Part shown: positions 26,648-34,796 of the stretch, one piece after another
Layout: each line of letters starts with the position of its first letter
How positions within the stretch are numbered: the first letter of the stretch is position 1
Position numbers and translations under genes: made by a program
NCBI GenBank assembly: GCA_003054665.1
Contig: QAYY01000016.1
Span: forward strand, 62,001 to 126,000
DNA length: 64,000 nt
DNA from: Opitutaceae bacterium EW11
GTDB lineage: Bacteria; Verrucomicrobiota; Verrucomicrobiia; Opitutales; Opitutaceae
Direction of reading: 5' to 3'
Notes under the pieces: generated by a model
What the model saw: the letters and a program-made list of their open reading frames with translations, nothing else
The model's database searches: none
What the model was told of the DNA's origin: nothing

Positions 26648-26908
26648 GTGGACCCCTTCCGGCCTGTTGCCACCACCCCACCCCGATTTGTCGCCCGCCC
26701 GTGCGCCTTCGCGATCGCGCTCTCGCTCTGCGTTCCTCTTTGGGGAGCCGGGGAACGCGGGCCCAACGGCGCAAGCCAGCCGGAGTTCCCCGAGGACGGC
26801 CTCGACGCTCGCGACCTGACGTCCGGCGGCGGTTTCGCGAACGCTGTATCCGATCTTCCCCAACACACCGCCAAAGGAGGAACGCTCTATGTCTTCTCTC
26901 TTCCCTGA
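26648..26908 (+). pseudogene. Remnant of a xoxF/mxaF-like PQQ-dependent dehydrogenase gene
   Basis: An 86-codon frame starting GTG. Residues about 14-34 (RFVARPCAFAIALSLCVPLW) look like a signal peptide. The last 40 residues look like the C-terminal end of a PQQ methanol/alcohol dehydrogenase: GLDARDLTSGGGF, then DLPQHTAKGGTLYVFSLP, compare the MxaF/XoxF ending DPTAGLGAVGAF with YT-x-x-GG and VFSL. The roughly 550-residue propeller body is missing. Third-position bases in the tail are mostly G/C as in real genes. It overlaps the start of the xoxJ-like gene by 20 bp and contains that gene's AAAGGAGG ribosome site. A tiny secreted protein is the alternative. Confidence 0.5.
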
Positions 26909-27761
26909 TCGCCGACTCCGGTTGCTGCGGGTCATCGCCGCGGGCTGCCTGCTGCTCACGGGACGGGCTTTCTCGGGCGAGCTCGCGCTCGGCGCCGCCA
27001 GCGCAGAGTTGACTCGCGGGCGCCGCGTTCTCCGGGTGGCGGCCGACCCGAACAACCTTCCGTTCTCCAATTCCCGCCTGGAGGGATTTGAAAACAAGAT
27101 CGTCGCCCTAATCGCCCAGGATCTCGGAGCCCAGGTCGAATACACGTGGACACCGCAGTGGCGCGGCTTCTTCCGGCAGACGCTGAAGGAGGGCTCGTGC
27201 GATCTGATCGCGGGAGTCCCCGCCGGTTTCGAGCGCACCCTCACGACCGCTCCGTATTACAGATCCAGCTACACGTTTCTCAGCCGGGCCGACCGTCATC
27301 TCGGCTTCCGCACCTTCGACGATCCGCGGCTCCGCACGCTCCAGATCGGCGTGCAGATGATCGGAGACGACTCGTCGAACACCCCGCCGGCCCACGCCCT
27401 CTCCGCCCGAGGCATCGTCGACAACGTCCACGGCTATCCCGTCTACGGCAACTATGCCAGCGATGCTCCGCTCGCCGCGATCGTGGATGCCGTCGCCCGG
27501 GGCGAGATCGACGTGGCGATCGTGTGGGGACCTCTCGCCGGCTATTTTGCCAAGCGTTACGAGGGGGTGTTTGCGCTCGATCCCATCGCCGACGAAAACG
27601 CCGGCGGGCCCCTGCCCTGCACGTTCGAGATCTGCCTCGGAGTGCGACGCAGCGAACCCGGCCTTCGCGACGAGCTCAACCAGGTCCTCTCGCGCCGCCG
27701 GGCGGAGATTGAAGCCATTCTCACCGACTACGGCGTTCCGTTGGCTGACGCCTCGCGATAG
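26889..27761 (+). CDS. Quinoprotein dehydrogenase-associated periplasmic binding protein (XoxJ/MoxJ-like)
   Basis: A 290-residue exported protein (signal to about residue 30) with the type-2 periplasmic-binding fold. Motifs VAADPNNLPFSN, GFENKIVALIAQDLG, YTW, CDLIAGVPAGF and TAPYYRSSYTF match the family found with PQQ methanol/alcohol dehydrogenases (MoxJ/XoxJ, the quinoprotein-associated ABC-binding-like group). XoxJ is thought to help mature XoxF rather than import a solute. A strong AAAGGAGG site lies 8 bases before ATG 26889. The frame is intact, yet its former partners on both sides are remnants, so it may be a leftover. Confidence 0.85.
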   Translation: MSSLFPDRRLRLLRVIAAGCLLLTGRAFSGELALGAASAELTRGRRVLRVAADPNNLPFSNSRLEGFENKIVALIAQDLGAQVEYTWTPQWRGFFRQTLKEGSCDLIAGVPAGFERTLTTAPYYRSSYTFLSRADRHLGFRTFDDPRLRTLQIGVQMIGDDSSNTPPAHALSARGIVDNVHGYPVYGNYASDAPLAAIVDAVARGEIDVAIVWGPLAGYFAKRYEGVFALDPIADENAGGPLPCTFEICLGVRRSEPGLRDELNQVLSRRRAEIEAILTDYGVPLADASR

Positions 27762-27766
27762 GGGCC

Positions 27767-28023
27767 GTGATCCCTCACCACCCAATCCCTTGCGATCGCC
27801 GGGCATCGCGGCGTCTGGCTCTTCCTGCAGTTGAATGCCTGTCGCCGCTCAGCGGCTGCAAACGCGAGGAGCACGATCTTCATGCTCCTCCGCCTCCCCG
27901 GTCGGCGACCTTCGCCTGAACAGCCTGGTGCCCGGACCGGGCCATCCGCCGGTGCAGCAGAAAAACCCGTTCAAAGAAAACGCCTGCGCGATGTGCGAGG
28001 GTAAGCGACTTTTCAGCGCGTGA
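27767..28023 (+). pseudogene. Frameshifted and truncated cytochrome c lipoprotein gene
   Basis: From GTG 27767 the first frame reads a weak signal and a lipobox-like LSPLSGC (Cys at 27857-27859), then KREEHDLHAPPPP, before meeting a stop. Shifting frame near 27895-27905 gives VGDLRLNSLVPGPGHPP and NPFKENACAMCEGKRLFSA, then TGA at 28021. Intact cytochromes of this type read roughly NPY-x-x-NA-x-A-x-x-EGKRLF followed by a CxxCH heme site; here the heme site is absent. It starts 5 bp after the xoxJ-like stop, where the cytochrome partner of a PQQ dehydrogenase is expected. About 130 bp of empty sequence follows. Confidence 0.6.
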
Positions 28024-28154
28024 GCACAGACCGGTTCCGGTCCGGCAGGCGGGTGGAGGGATGCGTTGCCGAGTGCGCCGAAGACCGGCGACATAGTTGA
28101 CGATATTCCACTCTGGCCTCTTGCCGAACCGGCCGGAACGGTCACGGTACGCCG

Positions 28155-28595
28155 ATGACCAGCACGTCCGTCCAGCCAGGCTCCGCGTCCGCAGGCTCCC
28201 AGCAGCCGGCTATTCCTTTCGAGGAGGCCCTGAACCGGCTGAGCTCCGCGGTGACGGCCAAGGAGTTGTTCCGGTTCTCCACCCGGATCGGCATGTCGCC
28301 GGAGCAGTTTGAGCGGCTCAGCGGCGCCTCCCCTCACCGCCTGCGCCGTGGTCGGGGTTCGGACGAAGTCATCCCGCAGGAGAAGAACGAACCGTTCCTC
28401 CGCTGCGGACGGGTTTTTAAGCGCGTGCTCGCGCTGTGCAACAAAGACGAAAACGCGGCGCGGCAGTGGCTCAATGCCTCCGCGCCGATGCTGAAGAACA
28501 AAAAACCGATTGAAGCCGCGGAGACGAACGCCGGTGCGAAAAACGTCGACAATCTGATCACGCAGCTGGCGAAAGCCGTCGGTCTTTCGATCTGA
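28155..28595 (+). CDS. Xre/MbcA/ParS-like antitoxin-type protein (DUF2384), unpaired
   Basis: A 146-residue protein. The N-terminal half carries a degenerate helix-turn-helix (about 40-62: STRIGMSPEQFERLSGAS). The C-terminal part is the ParS/MbcA toxin-binding domain: RVFKRVLALC, ARQWLNASAPMLKNKKPIE and AETNAGAKNVDNLI, compare the family's WL-x-x-P-x-x-x-LGG-x-x-P-x-x-L. Such proteins usually neutralise RES-domain NADases encoded next to them. No RES gene is adjacent (remnant cytochrome before, convergent tolB-like gene after), so it is an orphan antitoxin or a plain regulator. A terminator follows. Confidence 0.8.
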   Translation: MTSTSVQPGSASAGSQQPAIPFEEALNRLSSAVTAKELFRFSTRIGMSPEQFERLSGASPHRLRRGRGSDEVIPQEKNEPFLRCGRVFKRVLALCNKDENAARQWLNASAPMLKNKKPIEAAETNAGAKNVDNLITQLAKAVGLSI

Positions 28596-28626
28596 GCCGG
28601 GCCGGATCCTGTCTCGATTCGGATCG

Positions 28627-28658
28627 AAAAAAAAGGCGCGCCGCACGGCGCGCCTTTT
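28627..28658. terminator. Bidirectional terminator between the antitoxin and TolB-like genes
   Basis: Eight A, then perfect 8-bp stem GGCGCGCC-GCAC-GGCGCGCC, then four T. It sits between convergent genes ending at 28595 and 28685 and can serve both. Confidence 0.88.
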
Positions 28659-28684
28659 GCGAAGGGACTATTCGGTTCTAAGGC

Positions 28685-29884
28685 TCACGGGCCCCAGGCG
28701 CAGGCCTTCTCCGCCTGCACGGTGCCGAGGCGCTTCGCCTTGCCGGTCTCCGTATCCAGTATGAACAGGTTGCGGCTGTTCGGCGCGCGAGCGGTGTAGA
28801 TGAGATGACGGCCGTCGGCGAGCCAGGTGGGCTCGACGGCATCGCGCGGCGCCTGCGACACACGTTTTGAAATGCCGGTTTTCAGGTCCAGCACGGCCAC
28901 CTGGAAGGCGCCGCCAAGTCGGACGGTGAACGCGATCTTGCTCGGGTCCCCCCGGCTCCAATCCGGCTCGGCGCAGTACGAGCTGATTCCCGCTCCCAAA
29001 CGACGCGCGCTGCCGCCACCAGCCGGCATCACGTAGAGCTGAGGACCGGGCTCGGCTGCGTAAACGATCTGAGAACCGTCCGGCGAGAAGCACGGCGACG
29101 ACTCGACGCCATCCGTGCGCGTGCGACGAGAAATCTGCCGGCCCTGGGCGTTGCTCACGTAGATTTCGGGGTTGCCCTCGCCGCTGAGCACCATGGCGAC
29201 CTGGTTGCCGCTCGGGCTGTAGCGCGCACCGCTGTTCGTTCCCTTGAGGCTGAGGAACGTCGTCCGCTGCTGGCTGCGCAGGTCGATGAGGAAAATGTCA
29301 GGGAAACCGGATTTGAAGAAACTGGTGTAGAGAAGTTTCGTGCCGTCGGGCGACCAGCGGGGAGTCAGCGCATGGGCGTTGTCGTGCGTGAGCTGGCGCG
29401 CCTCGCCGAGGAACACGTCGCTCACGAAGATCTCGGACTTTCCGCTTCGCTCGCTGACAAACGCGAGTTTCGAAGCGAACCAACCGTTGAGCCCGCTGGT
29501 GGCTTTGACCGCGACGTCGGCCGCGCGGAAAAGCGCGTTGCGCGTGCTGGTACCGCCGACCGTCTGGCTGACCACCGCTTGGCCGCCTTTCAAAACGTCG
29601 ACGCGCACCTGGTTCGCCCCGGCACTGGTGAAACGCAGCTCGAAAGCGCCGCCGCTCGATACCCGCCGGTATTTCCCATGCATGTCGAACGCGAGGTTCG
29701 CCAGCTCGGAGAGCTCGGGAGAACCGGTGATGGAAATCGGCGTGGCGTTCAGGCCCTGGACTTCAACGGTGCCGATGTCCTCGGAGCCGCGCGCAGTCCG
29801 CGTCGAGGCCTTGGGTTTTTGCGCCCAAACCGAGGTGGCAATGACCGTGGTCAAGACGACTAAAATTCGCAGGAGTTTTTGCAT
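28685..29884 (-). CDS. TolB-like beta-propeller protein
   Basis: A 399-residue periplasmic protein (signal LRILVVLTTVIATSVWA) with an N-terminal alpha/beta domain and a six-bladed PD40/WD40-like propeller: repeated forms are LTHDNAHALTPRWSPDGTK, GARYSPSGNQ, SSPCFSPDGSQIVYA and VEPTWLADGRHLIYTA. This is the TolB arrangement, but no tolQRA or pal gene is adjacent, so it may be a Tol-Pal component encoded apart or a TolB-like protein of other use. Divergent from mrp, 102 bp apart. Confidence 0.88.
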   Translation of the reverse strand: MQKLLRILVVLTTVIATSVWAQKPKASTRTARGSEDIGTVEVQGLNATPISITGSPELSELANLAFDMHGKYRRVSSGGAFELRFTSAGANQVRVDVLKGGQAVVSQTVGGTSTRNALFRAADVAVKATSGLNGWFASKLAFVSERSGKSEIFVSDVFLGEARQLTHDNAHALTPRWSPDGTKLLYTSFFKSGFPDIFLIDLRSQQRTTFLSLKGTNSGARYSPSGNQVAMVLSGEGNPEIYVSNAQGRQISRRTRTDGVESSPCFSPDGSQIVYAAEPGPQLYVMPAGGGSARRLGAGISSYCAEPDWSRGDPSKIAFTVRLGGAFQVAVLDLKTGISKRVSQAPRDAVEPTWLADGRHLIYTARAPNSRNLFILDTETGKAKRLGTVQAEKACAWGP

Positions 29885-29986
29885 GGATGGACGGAAAGCT
29901 TATCGATGTGAAGCGAGAGGCATTTCTATTTACAGAGGAGCCAAGCTGGCCAACGTAAAACCTCTCAAATTTACCAACATCACACC

Positions 29987-31060
29987 GTGACACCCGAAGC
30001 GATCAAAGAGGCGTTGAAACAAGTCAAGTATCCCGGCTTCAGCCGAGACATCGTTTCTTTCGGGTTGGTTCGCTCTGCAGCGTTGATCGACGGCACCGCA
30101 AAGGTGTCCCTCGCGCTCACCACATCGGATCCGAAGATTCCGCTCTTTCTGAAAACCGAGGTGGAGAAATGCCTGCGAGTTCTCCCCGGCGTGAAAGAGA
30201 CGATCGTCGACGTCGCGGTGGCTCCGGCCAAAGCGCCTGCGGGCGGAAGCAATCTCGCCGGCGTGAGCGGCGCCCCGAAAGGCATCAAGTATTCGGTCGC
30301 CATCGCTTCGGGAAAAGGCGGTGTCGGAAAGTCCACCTTCGCGGTGAACCTTGCCTGTGCCCTCGCGCAGATCCTCACCGAGCAGGGCCGTCCGGGACGA
30401 GTGGGCCTGATGGATTGTGACATCTACGGTCCCTCCGTACCGCTGATGATGGGCATCCATGCACGCCCTTCAGTCGAAGGCGATTCCCTCATCCCGCTTG
30501 AAAATCACGGCGTCAAAGTGATGAGCATGGGATTCCTCGTCGACGACAACACGCCCGTGGTCTGGCGCGGACCGATGGTGATGAAGACCGTTCAGCAGTT
30601 CGTCCAAAACGTGAAATGGGGCGAACTCGACGTATTGCTGATCGACCTACCGCCGGGCACCGGCGATGCACAGCTTTCCCTCGTCCAGACGATTCCGTTG
30701 GACGGCGCCATCCTCGTGACCACGCCCCAAACCGCGGCGACGCAGGTGGCACGCAAAGGCGGCCTCATGTTCCAGAAGGTCAACGTGCCTCTGATCGGAG
30801 TGGCGGAAAACATGAGCTTCTTCGTCGATCCGGCCGGCATCCGTCACGACCTCTTCGGCGAAGGCGGCGGCGCATCCACCGCGCAATCTCTCGGTACCGC
30901 TCTCCTGGGCCAGGTTCCGCTGATTCCGGAAATCCGAACCGGCGGAGATCAAGGTGTGCCGATTGTCGTCGGCTCCCCCGAAAGTGAAGCGGCGGAGACG
31001 TTCCGGCAGATCGCTCACGCGATGCTCGCGCGTGTCGCCAAACCCACGCCCAAAGAGTAA
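29987..31060 (+). CDS. mrp: Mrp/NBP35-type iron-sulfur carrier ATPase
   Basis: A 357-residue P-loop ATPase that carries and delivers Fe-S clusters. The N-terminal DUF59/MIP18 domain (about 1-85) precedes the deviant Walker A GKGGVGKST, then DCDIYGPSVP, VVWRGPMVMK and DLPPGTGDAQL. The CxxC near the C terminus used by many Mrp proteins to bind the bridging cluster is not seen in this sequence. GTG at 29987 is the only start that includes the whole first domain. Confidence 0.93.
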   Translation: MTPEAIKEALKQVKYPGFSRDIVSFGLVRSAALIDGTAKVSLALTTSDPKIPLFLKTEVEKCLRVLPGVKETIVDVAVAPAKAPAGGSNLAGVSGAPKGIKYSVAIASGKGGVGKSTFAVNLACALAQILTEQGRPGRVGLMDCDIYGPSVPLMMGIHARPSVEGDSLIPLENHGVKVMSMGFLVDDNTPVVWRGPMVMKTVQQFVQNVKWGELDVLLIDLPPGTGDAQLSLVQTIPLDGAILVTTPQTAATQVARKGGLMFQKVNVPLIGVAENMSFFVDPAGIRHDLFGEGGGASTAQSLGTALLGQVPLIPEIRTGGDQGVPIVVGSPESEAAETFRQIAHAMLARVAKPTPKE

Positions 31061-31235
31061 CTTGTCGCCTACAACTCGATCAGGGTTTCCCAGCATTGAC
31101 AGGCAGGATACCGGACCTAGCTTCCAGAGCAGACGACTCCATGCCGCTCTCTGAAGCAGAGGTGATTTCCGCGTTGGTTGGTTTGGTGGCGCCCCCGCTT
31201 CGCTTCAACGTCGATACAGTCCTCCATCGGCAGCC

Positions 31236-31508
31236 ATGACGCCCTCTCCCAGAGAACCAGAGCCGTCTCGCGACTTTGTAAAACAGTCGAGCCTATACCA
31301 GGAGTTCCTGGCCGAACGTGAGGAGATTCTGCGCCACAAGTGGCTGGAATCGGAGCGCCTGGGATACGACATCGGCTTTGAGCGAGCGCTGTTGGACTGG
31401 ATTCGGAAGCACCGCGAAGGCTGGCGTGCCGCCCGGCGCGCGCAGCAGCAGCAACAGCAGCAGTCTCAGGTACAGCAGGCCGCCGCCAAACCGCCGAGAG
31501 CGTCCTAA
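31236..31508 (+). CDS. Small conserved-looking protein with polyglutamine tract
   Basis: A 90-residue soluble, helical protein. The core (about 18-66) reads YQEFLAEREEILRHKWLESE, GYDIGFERALLDWIRKHREGW, a pattern like the HKW-x-x-SE-x-x-G-x-D-x-G-x-E segment seen in some proteins of unknown function. The tail has seven consecutive Gln (CAG/CAA codons) and more Gln, Ala and Pro. Function unknown. The 175 bp before it holds no gene. A terminator follows. Confidence 0.7.
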   Translation: MTPSPREPEPSRDFVKQSSLYQEFLAEREEILRHKWLESERLGYDIGFERALLDWIRKHREGWRAARRAQQQQQQQSQVQQAAAKPPRAS

Positions 31509-31550
31509 GGGCGGTGTCGATCACGGCAGCACCGGCGGCCGGAAAAACAA

Positions 31551-31577
31551 AAGGCCGACCCTGTCAGGGCCGGCCTT
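31551..31577. terminator. Terminator-like hairpin between convergent genes
   Basis: AAGGCCG and CGGCCTT flank an inner CCC/GGG pairing around a short loop. A-rich bases on the left (31543-31552) give a T-tract in the minus direction, so it best serves rpmG and may serve the gene ending at 31508. Confidence 0.7.
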
Positions 31578-31616
31578 CGAAATTTGAACCGCGGTAAGCG
31601 GCTCCTGCGAAATGCC

Positions 31617-31781
31617 TTACTTGATCTCCTTATGGAGCGTATGGCGGCGCAGGTGCGGGTTGTACTTCTTCTTCTCGATGCGCTCCGTCACGGTCTTCTT
31701 GTTGCGGCGCGTGAGGTAACGGGACACGGGTTTGCCTTCTTTCTTGGCTTCCGTGCATTCGAGGATGACGACTTCTTGCAT
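31617..31781 (-). CDS. rpmG: 50S ribosomal protein L33
   Basis: A 54-residue basic ribosomal protein. [20 protein letters not shown] and [13 protein letters not shown] are the L33 core. The two CxxC pairs of zinc-binding L33 are absent, so this is the cysteine-free (C-minus) type. It is encoded alone, 131 bp downstream of the EIIA-DAC gene. Longer open reading upstream is antisense noise; ATG 31781 fits. Confidence 0.95.
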   Translation of the reverse strand: MQEVVILECTEAKKEGKPVSRYLTRRNKKTVTERIEKKKYNPHLRRHTLHKEIK

Positions 31782-31912
31782 AGGGAGAAATAGTTGAAGG
31801 GTCGAAAAAACCGGCCGCCACGACCCGGTGCAACCCAAAAGTTCGCGGGGACCTGCGGTTGGGGCCTCTCGGCAAACTGGAACTCGGTCGCTCGAAGCCC
31901 GGCGCGCGGCGG

Positions 31913-33268
31913 CTACGGCGCCGTCATTTTTTTGTCCGTCAGCGGCAGCATGACACCGCGCCGGAAGAGCGTGACCTGGCCCGTGCTCGAAGAAACGACG
32001 AGCGAGATACATTCGGTAGCGACCGAAACGGCCGCTGCGGCGGCATGCCGGCTCCCCAGACCGCTGGGCAACGCGTGCTCGTTGTCGGTGGCCTGGATGA
32101 GGCTCCCGGCCGAAACCACCACACCATCGCCCCGAATGACAAAAGCGCCGTCGATGGACGAAAACTCCTTCACCGTTTCGTCCATGAAGGGATTGAGGAT
32201 ATTCCGGTCCTCTTCTTTGTAGCCAAAAAACGGATTCAAAACGAGCGGCTTGGTCAGCTTCTCCACCTTGGTCGTGTCGCCCACCACAAAGAGGCAGCCG
32301 ACCGGCCGGCCCTCCCTGCCTTCCACGGCGAGCTCGGTCGCAACCGCGATCACTCGCTCGAGAACCTCCGGTTTCACGTCCTCCGGCAGGATGTCGTTCT
32401 GGCCGGTCAGAAGGGTCTGGAACTCGCGCTCCACGTCGACGACGACGAGGGTGTCGAACTGGTTGCTTCCCGCGATGCCGCCGACGCAGCAGATCCGGTC
32501 GGTGAACGTGATGACGCCACGGGTCAACGCGACCAGCATGGCGCTGCGCAGCTGAGCCAGACGTTGGTTCGAAAACGAGCGGACCTGAATCACCTCCGAC
32601 TCGTCTTCTTCGCCGTCCGTGGATTCCACGAGGTTTCGCGTGACGAGGATCGTGCGTCGCTTGCCGAACCACGTGTCAGGTTCGATACCGCCGACAAACG
32701 TATCGCCGAAAACCATGATCGCGGAGCAATTCGCACCCTGGGCGATCCGCTCCGCCTCCCGAATCATCAGGCGGTTGGTCCGATTCTGCTGCGCCTGGAC
32801 CGGTCTCGACAACAACCCGCCGAACGCCGCGTAGAGCCGCTCGTAGAGGTCGTCGAGCGTCGGAGCCTCAACCAGGCTGCGCACCAATTCTGGCTCCTTC
32901 ACGAGCCGGGCAAGCGACGCGAGCACCTGCAGGTAGTCGCGCGCCTTCTCGTCGGCGAGCAGCATCAGGATCAAGCGTACCGGCTCGTCGTCCTTGGCGC
33001 CGTCGTGTTTTACCCCTGTGCGACTCCGCCCGATTGCCAGGATATAACGCCGGCCCATTTTCACTCGGACGTGCGGCAGTGAAACGCCTTCGCCCAGGTA
33101 GGTCGTCATCGTGCTCTCCCGCTGCAGCAAACCCCGCAGCAGGGTCTCGGGCTTCAAGTCCGGGAAACGACTGACGGAGACCTCCAGCAGCTCTTGGAGC
33201 GCACCTTTGATGTCCGCGCTCCGCAGCTCAACGATCCGGCCACGGGCGATGATCTTCTCCAGCCGCAT
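31913..33268 (-). CDS. PTS EIIA(Ntr)-like / diadenylate cyclase (DAC) fusion
   Basis: A 451-residue soluble protein. Residues 1-150 form an EIIA type-2 (PtsN-like) domain, with its phosphoryl-acceptor H66 in GVSLPHVRV. Residues about 160-340 form a middle domain with nucleotide-fold character. Residues about 365-450 hold the DisA_N cyclase core with DGA (373-375) and SRHAA (406-410), the two motifs that bind ATP. It should make cyclic di-AMP, possibly tuned by phosphorylation of H66 (inference). It has no membrane helices, unlike CdaA, and no DNA-binding part, unlike DisA. nuoA lies 32 bp upstream. Confidence 0.85.
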   Translation of the reverse strand: MRLEKIIARGRIVELRSADIKGALQELLEVSVSRFPDLKPETLLRGLLQRESTMTTYLGEGVSLPHVRVKMGRRYILAIGRSRTGVKHDGAKDDEPVRLILMLLADEKARDYLQVLASLARLVKEPELVRSLVEAPTLDDLYERLYAAFGGLLSRPVQAQQNRTNRLMIREAERIAQGANCSAIMVFGDTFVGGIEPDTWFGKRRTILVTRNLVESTDGEEDESEVIQVRSFSNQRLAQLRSAMLVALTRGVITFTDRICCVGGIAGSNQFDTLVVVDVEREFQTLLTGQNDILPEDVKPEVLERVIAVATELAVEGREGRPVGCLFVVGDTTKVEKLTKPLVLNPFFGYKEEDRNILNPFMDETVKEFSSIDGAFVIRGDGVVVSAGSLIQATDNEHALPSGLGSRHAAAAAVSVATECISLVVSSSTGQVTLFRRGVMLPLTDKKMTAP

Positions 33269-33300
33269 ATCGGGGTATCAATTCGGGCGGAGAGGAACGG

Positions 33301-33684
33301 TCACTTTTCCCATTCCAGGGCGCCCTTCTTCATTTCGTAGAAGAGCCCCAGAACTAGCACTCCGATAAACACCATGATGGGCCAGAAGATCGCGATGTGC
33401 TGCGAGAGAAACTCGCGGTAGATGAACGCCCAGGGTATCAAGAAAACCACTTCAATATCGAACAGGATAAAGAGCATCGCGGTGACGTAGAACTTCACCG
33501 AGAACCGCGTGTGCACGACGCCTTCCGGCTTCACTCCGCACTCGTATGCCGTGTCCTTGATCGCGTTTTTGCGCGCCCGTTGCCCCACCAGGTGGCTGGC
33601 GGCAATCACGACCCCGGCGACGAGAGTGGCCAGACAAAGCTGAACCAAGATCGGCAAATAAGCAGAAGAAGTCATGTTTACCAT
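33301..33684 (-). CDS. nuoA: NADH-quinone oxidoreductase subunit A
   Basis: Small membrane subunit of complex I with three hydrophobic segments. The conserved loop YECGVKPEG (with Cys) follows helix 1, and then FYVTAMLFILFDIEVVFLIPW, including the family's FDIE. The 3' end reads KGALEWEK. The start is ATG 33684 or 33675. All other nuo genes are absent from the window; the gene stands alone ahead of the EIIA-DAC gene, 32 bp apart. Confidence 0.93.
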   Translation of the reverse strand: MVNMTSSAYLPILVQLCLATLVAGVVIAASHLVGQRARKNAIKDTAYECGVKPEGVVHTRFSVKFYVTAMLFILFDIEVVFLIPWAFIYREFLSQHIAIFWPIMVFIGVLVLGLFYEMKKGALEWEK

Positions 33685-33752
33685 GAAATGGGCGCAGGAT
33701 TCCCTAGGAGACAAGGGCAATCTAGCGACTTTCCGCCCCAGGACGGCGGGGT

Positions 33753-34796
33753 CTATTCGCCCACGCGAATCACCCGATGCGGATCAAGGCGCTGCGACCC
33801 GACGCCCAGCTGTTCAGCGAAGTCGAGCGTGCGGATCTCGTCGGAGATCGGCTTGAAGCCGGAGCGCTCGCGCAGCTGGTTGATCCGATCCTGCATCAGG
33901 GCATCCAGGTACACCGGATCGGTGCTCAGCCAGAGATAGGGCTCCGAAACCGTGTAGAGGGAATTGAAATACGGACCGCCGATGAACTGATATCGCTCCA
34001 GGCTCGCCAGGGTGAAAATCCAGGTCTGCCGAAGCTCGGGAATGGCGCTCATTTCCGCCACCGCCGCCGGGGCATTGGCGGGACTGCGGAAGAAGCGGGC
34101 CGTGTTGCTCGCGTTCCACAGCGTCGCATTTACGAGCGCTCCGTTCACGCCGAGCGTGGGATGGTCCGTGTAGACCGGCAGGTTGATCCAGAAGTCGGCG
34201 TCCAGGAAAAGCGGTGTGGCGAGGAAGCTCTTGCGATCCTGCTCCACTGTGGTGTTGGCCTCAACGCCCTCCACGCTCTTTTCCGCAAAGATCGGGTCGA
34301 AGCGCGACGGCAGCGGGCTGTCGTAAAACCAGACCGGATCGTAGAACTTTCCCGACTCGAGCACGTAGATGGGGTGCCCCTTGAACGGGCTCTCGCCCGT
34401 GACCAGCGACGGCAAATACCCCGTCATCCGCAACCGTAGTTGGTTCAGCCCTACAAGAAAGATGTTCTCGGGAGCAAAACCGCGGCGCTCCAGCGCGGCG
34501 ATCACGGCGCGCACCAGCGGTTGCGGAGTCGCGAGACCGGCACCGGAATCGGCGTAGATCTTCAGGCCCACCTTCTTCTTCGCTCCCGGTTTGAGCGCCC
34601 GCCCCGTCGTCTTTTCGAACCGGACAAACAGCGCCTCGACCTGCGCGGCATACGCAGCGTCGTCGAAATTCGCCAGCTTGGCTTCGAGCACCGGTTGGAG
34701 AGGCGTTTCGGCTGCGCGGAGCAACGGCGACAGTAACAATCCGAGAGCCAACGCGCACTTCGTCAGAACGAAGCGAACAGAAGCAGGAGAATGCAT
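33753..34796 (-). CDS. Exported DUF362-like protein
   Basis: A 347-residue protein with a signal peptide (FVLTKCALALGLLLSPLLRA). The body has the DUF362 look: KVGLKIYADSGAGLATPQPLVRAVI, an FWINLPVYTDHPTLGVNGAL segment, and NATLWN. Function of the family is unknown; some members are fused to ferredoxin domains, but none is seen here and Cys residues are lacking. Single gene between nuoA and the divergent dnaG. Confidence 0.75.
   Translation of the reverse strand: MHSPASVRFVLTKCALALGLLLSPLLRAAETPLQPVLEAKLANFDDAAYAAQVEALFVRFEKTTGRALKPGAKKKVGLKIYADSGAGLATPQPLVRAVIAALERRGFAPENIFLVGLNQLRLRMTGYLPSLVTGESPFKGHPIYVLESGKFYDPVWFYDSPLPSRFDPIFAEKSVEGVEANTTVEQDRKSFLATPLFLDADFWINLPVYTDHPTLGVNGALVNATLWNASNTARFFRSPANAPAAVAEMSAIPELRQTWIFTLASLERYQFIGGPYFNSLYTVSEPYLWLSTDPVYLDALMQDRINQLRERSGFKPISDEIRTLDFAEQLGVGSQRLDPHRVIRVGE

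Noticed and set aside
26239-27012. Open frames on the plus strand before the xoxJ-like gene (257 and 151 residues)
   Set aside because: Arg/Pro-rich translations without motifs; the better-supported reading of part of this region is the xoxF remnant at 26648-26908.
27866-27890. Hairpin GAGGAGCA / TGCTCCTC after the xoxJ-like gene as a terminator
   Set aside because: The 8-bp stem is perfect, but no T-tract follows, and it lies inside the cytochrome c remnant's reading frame.
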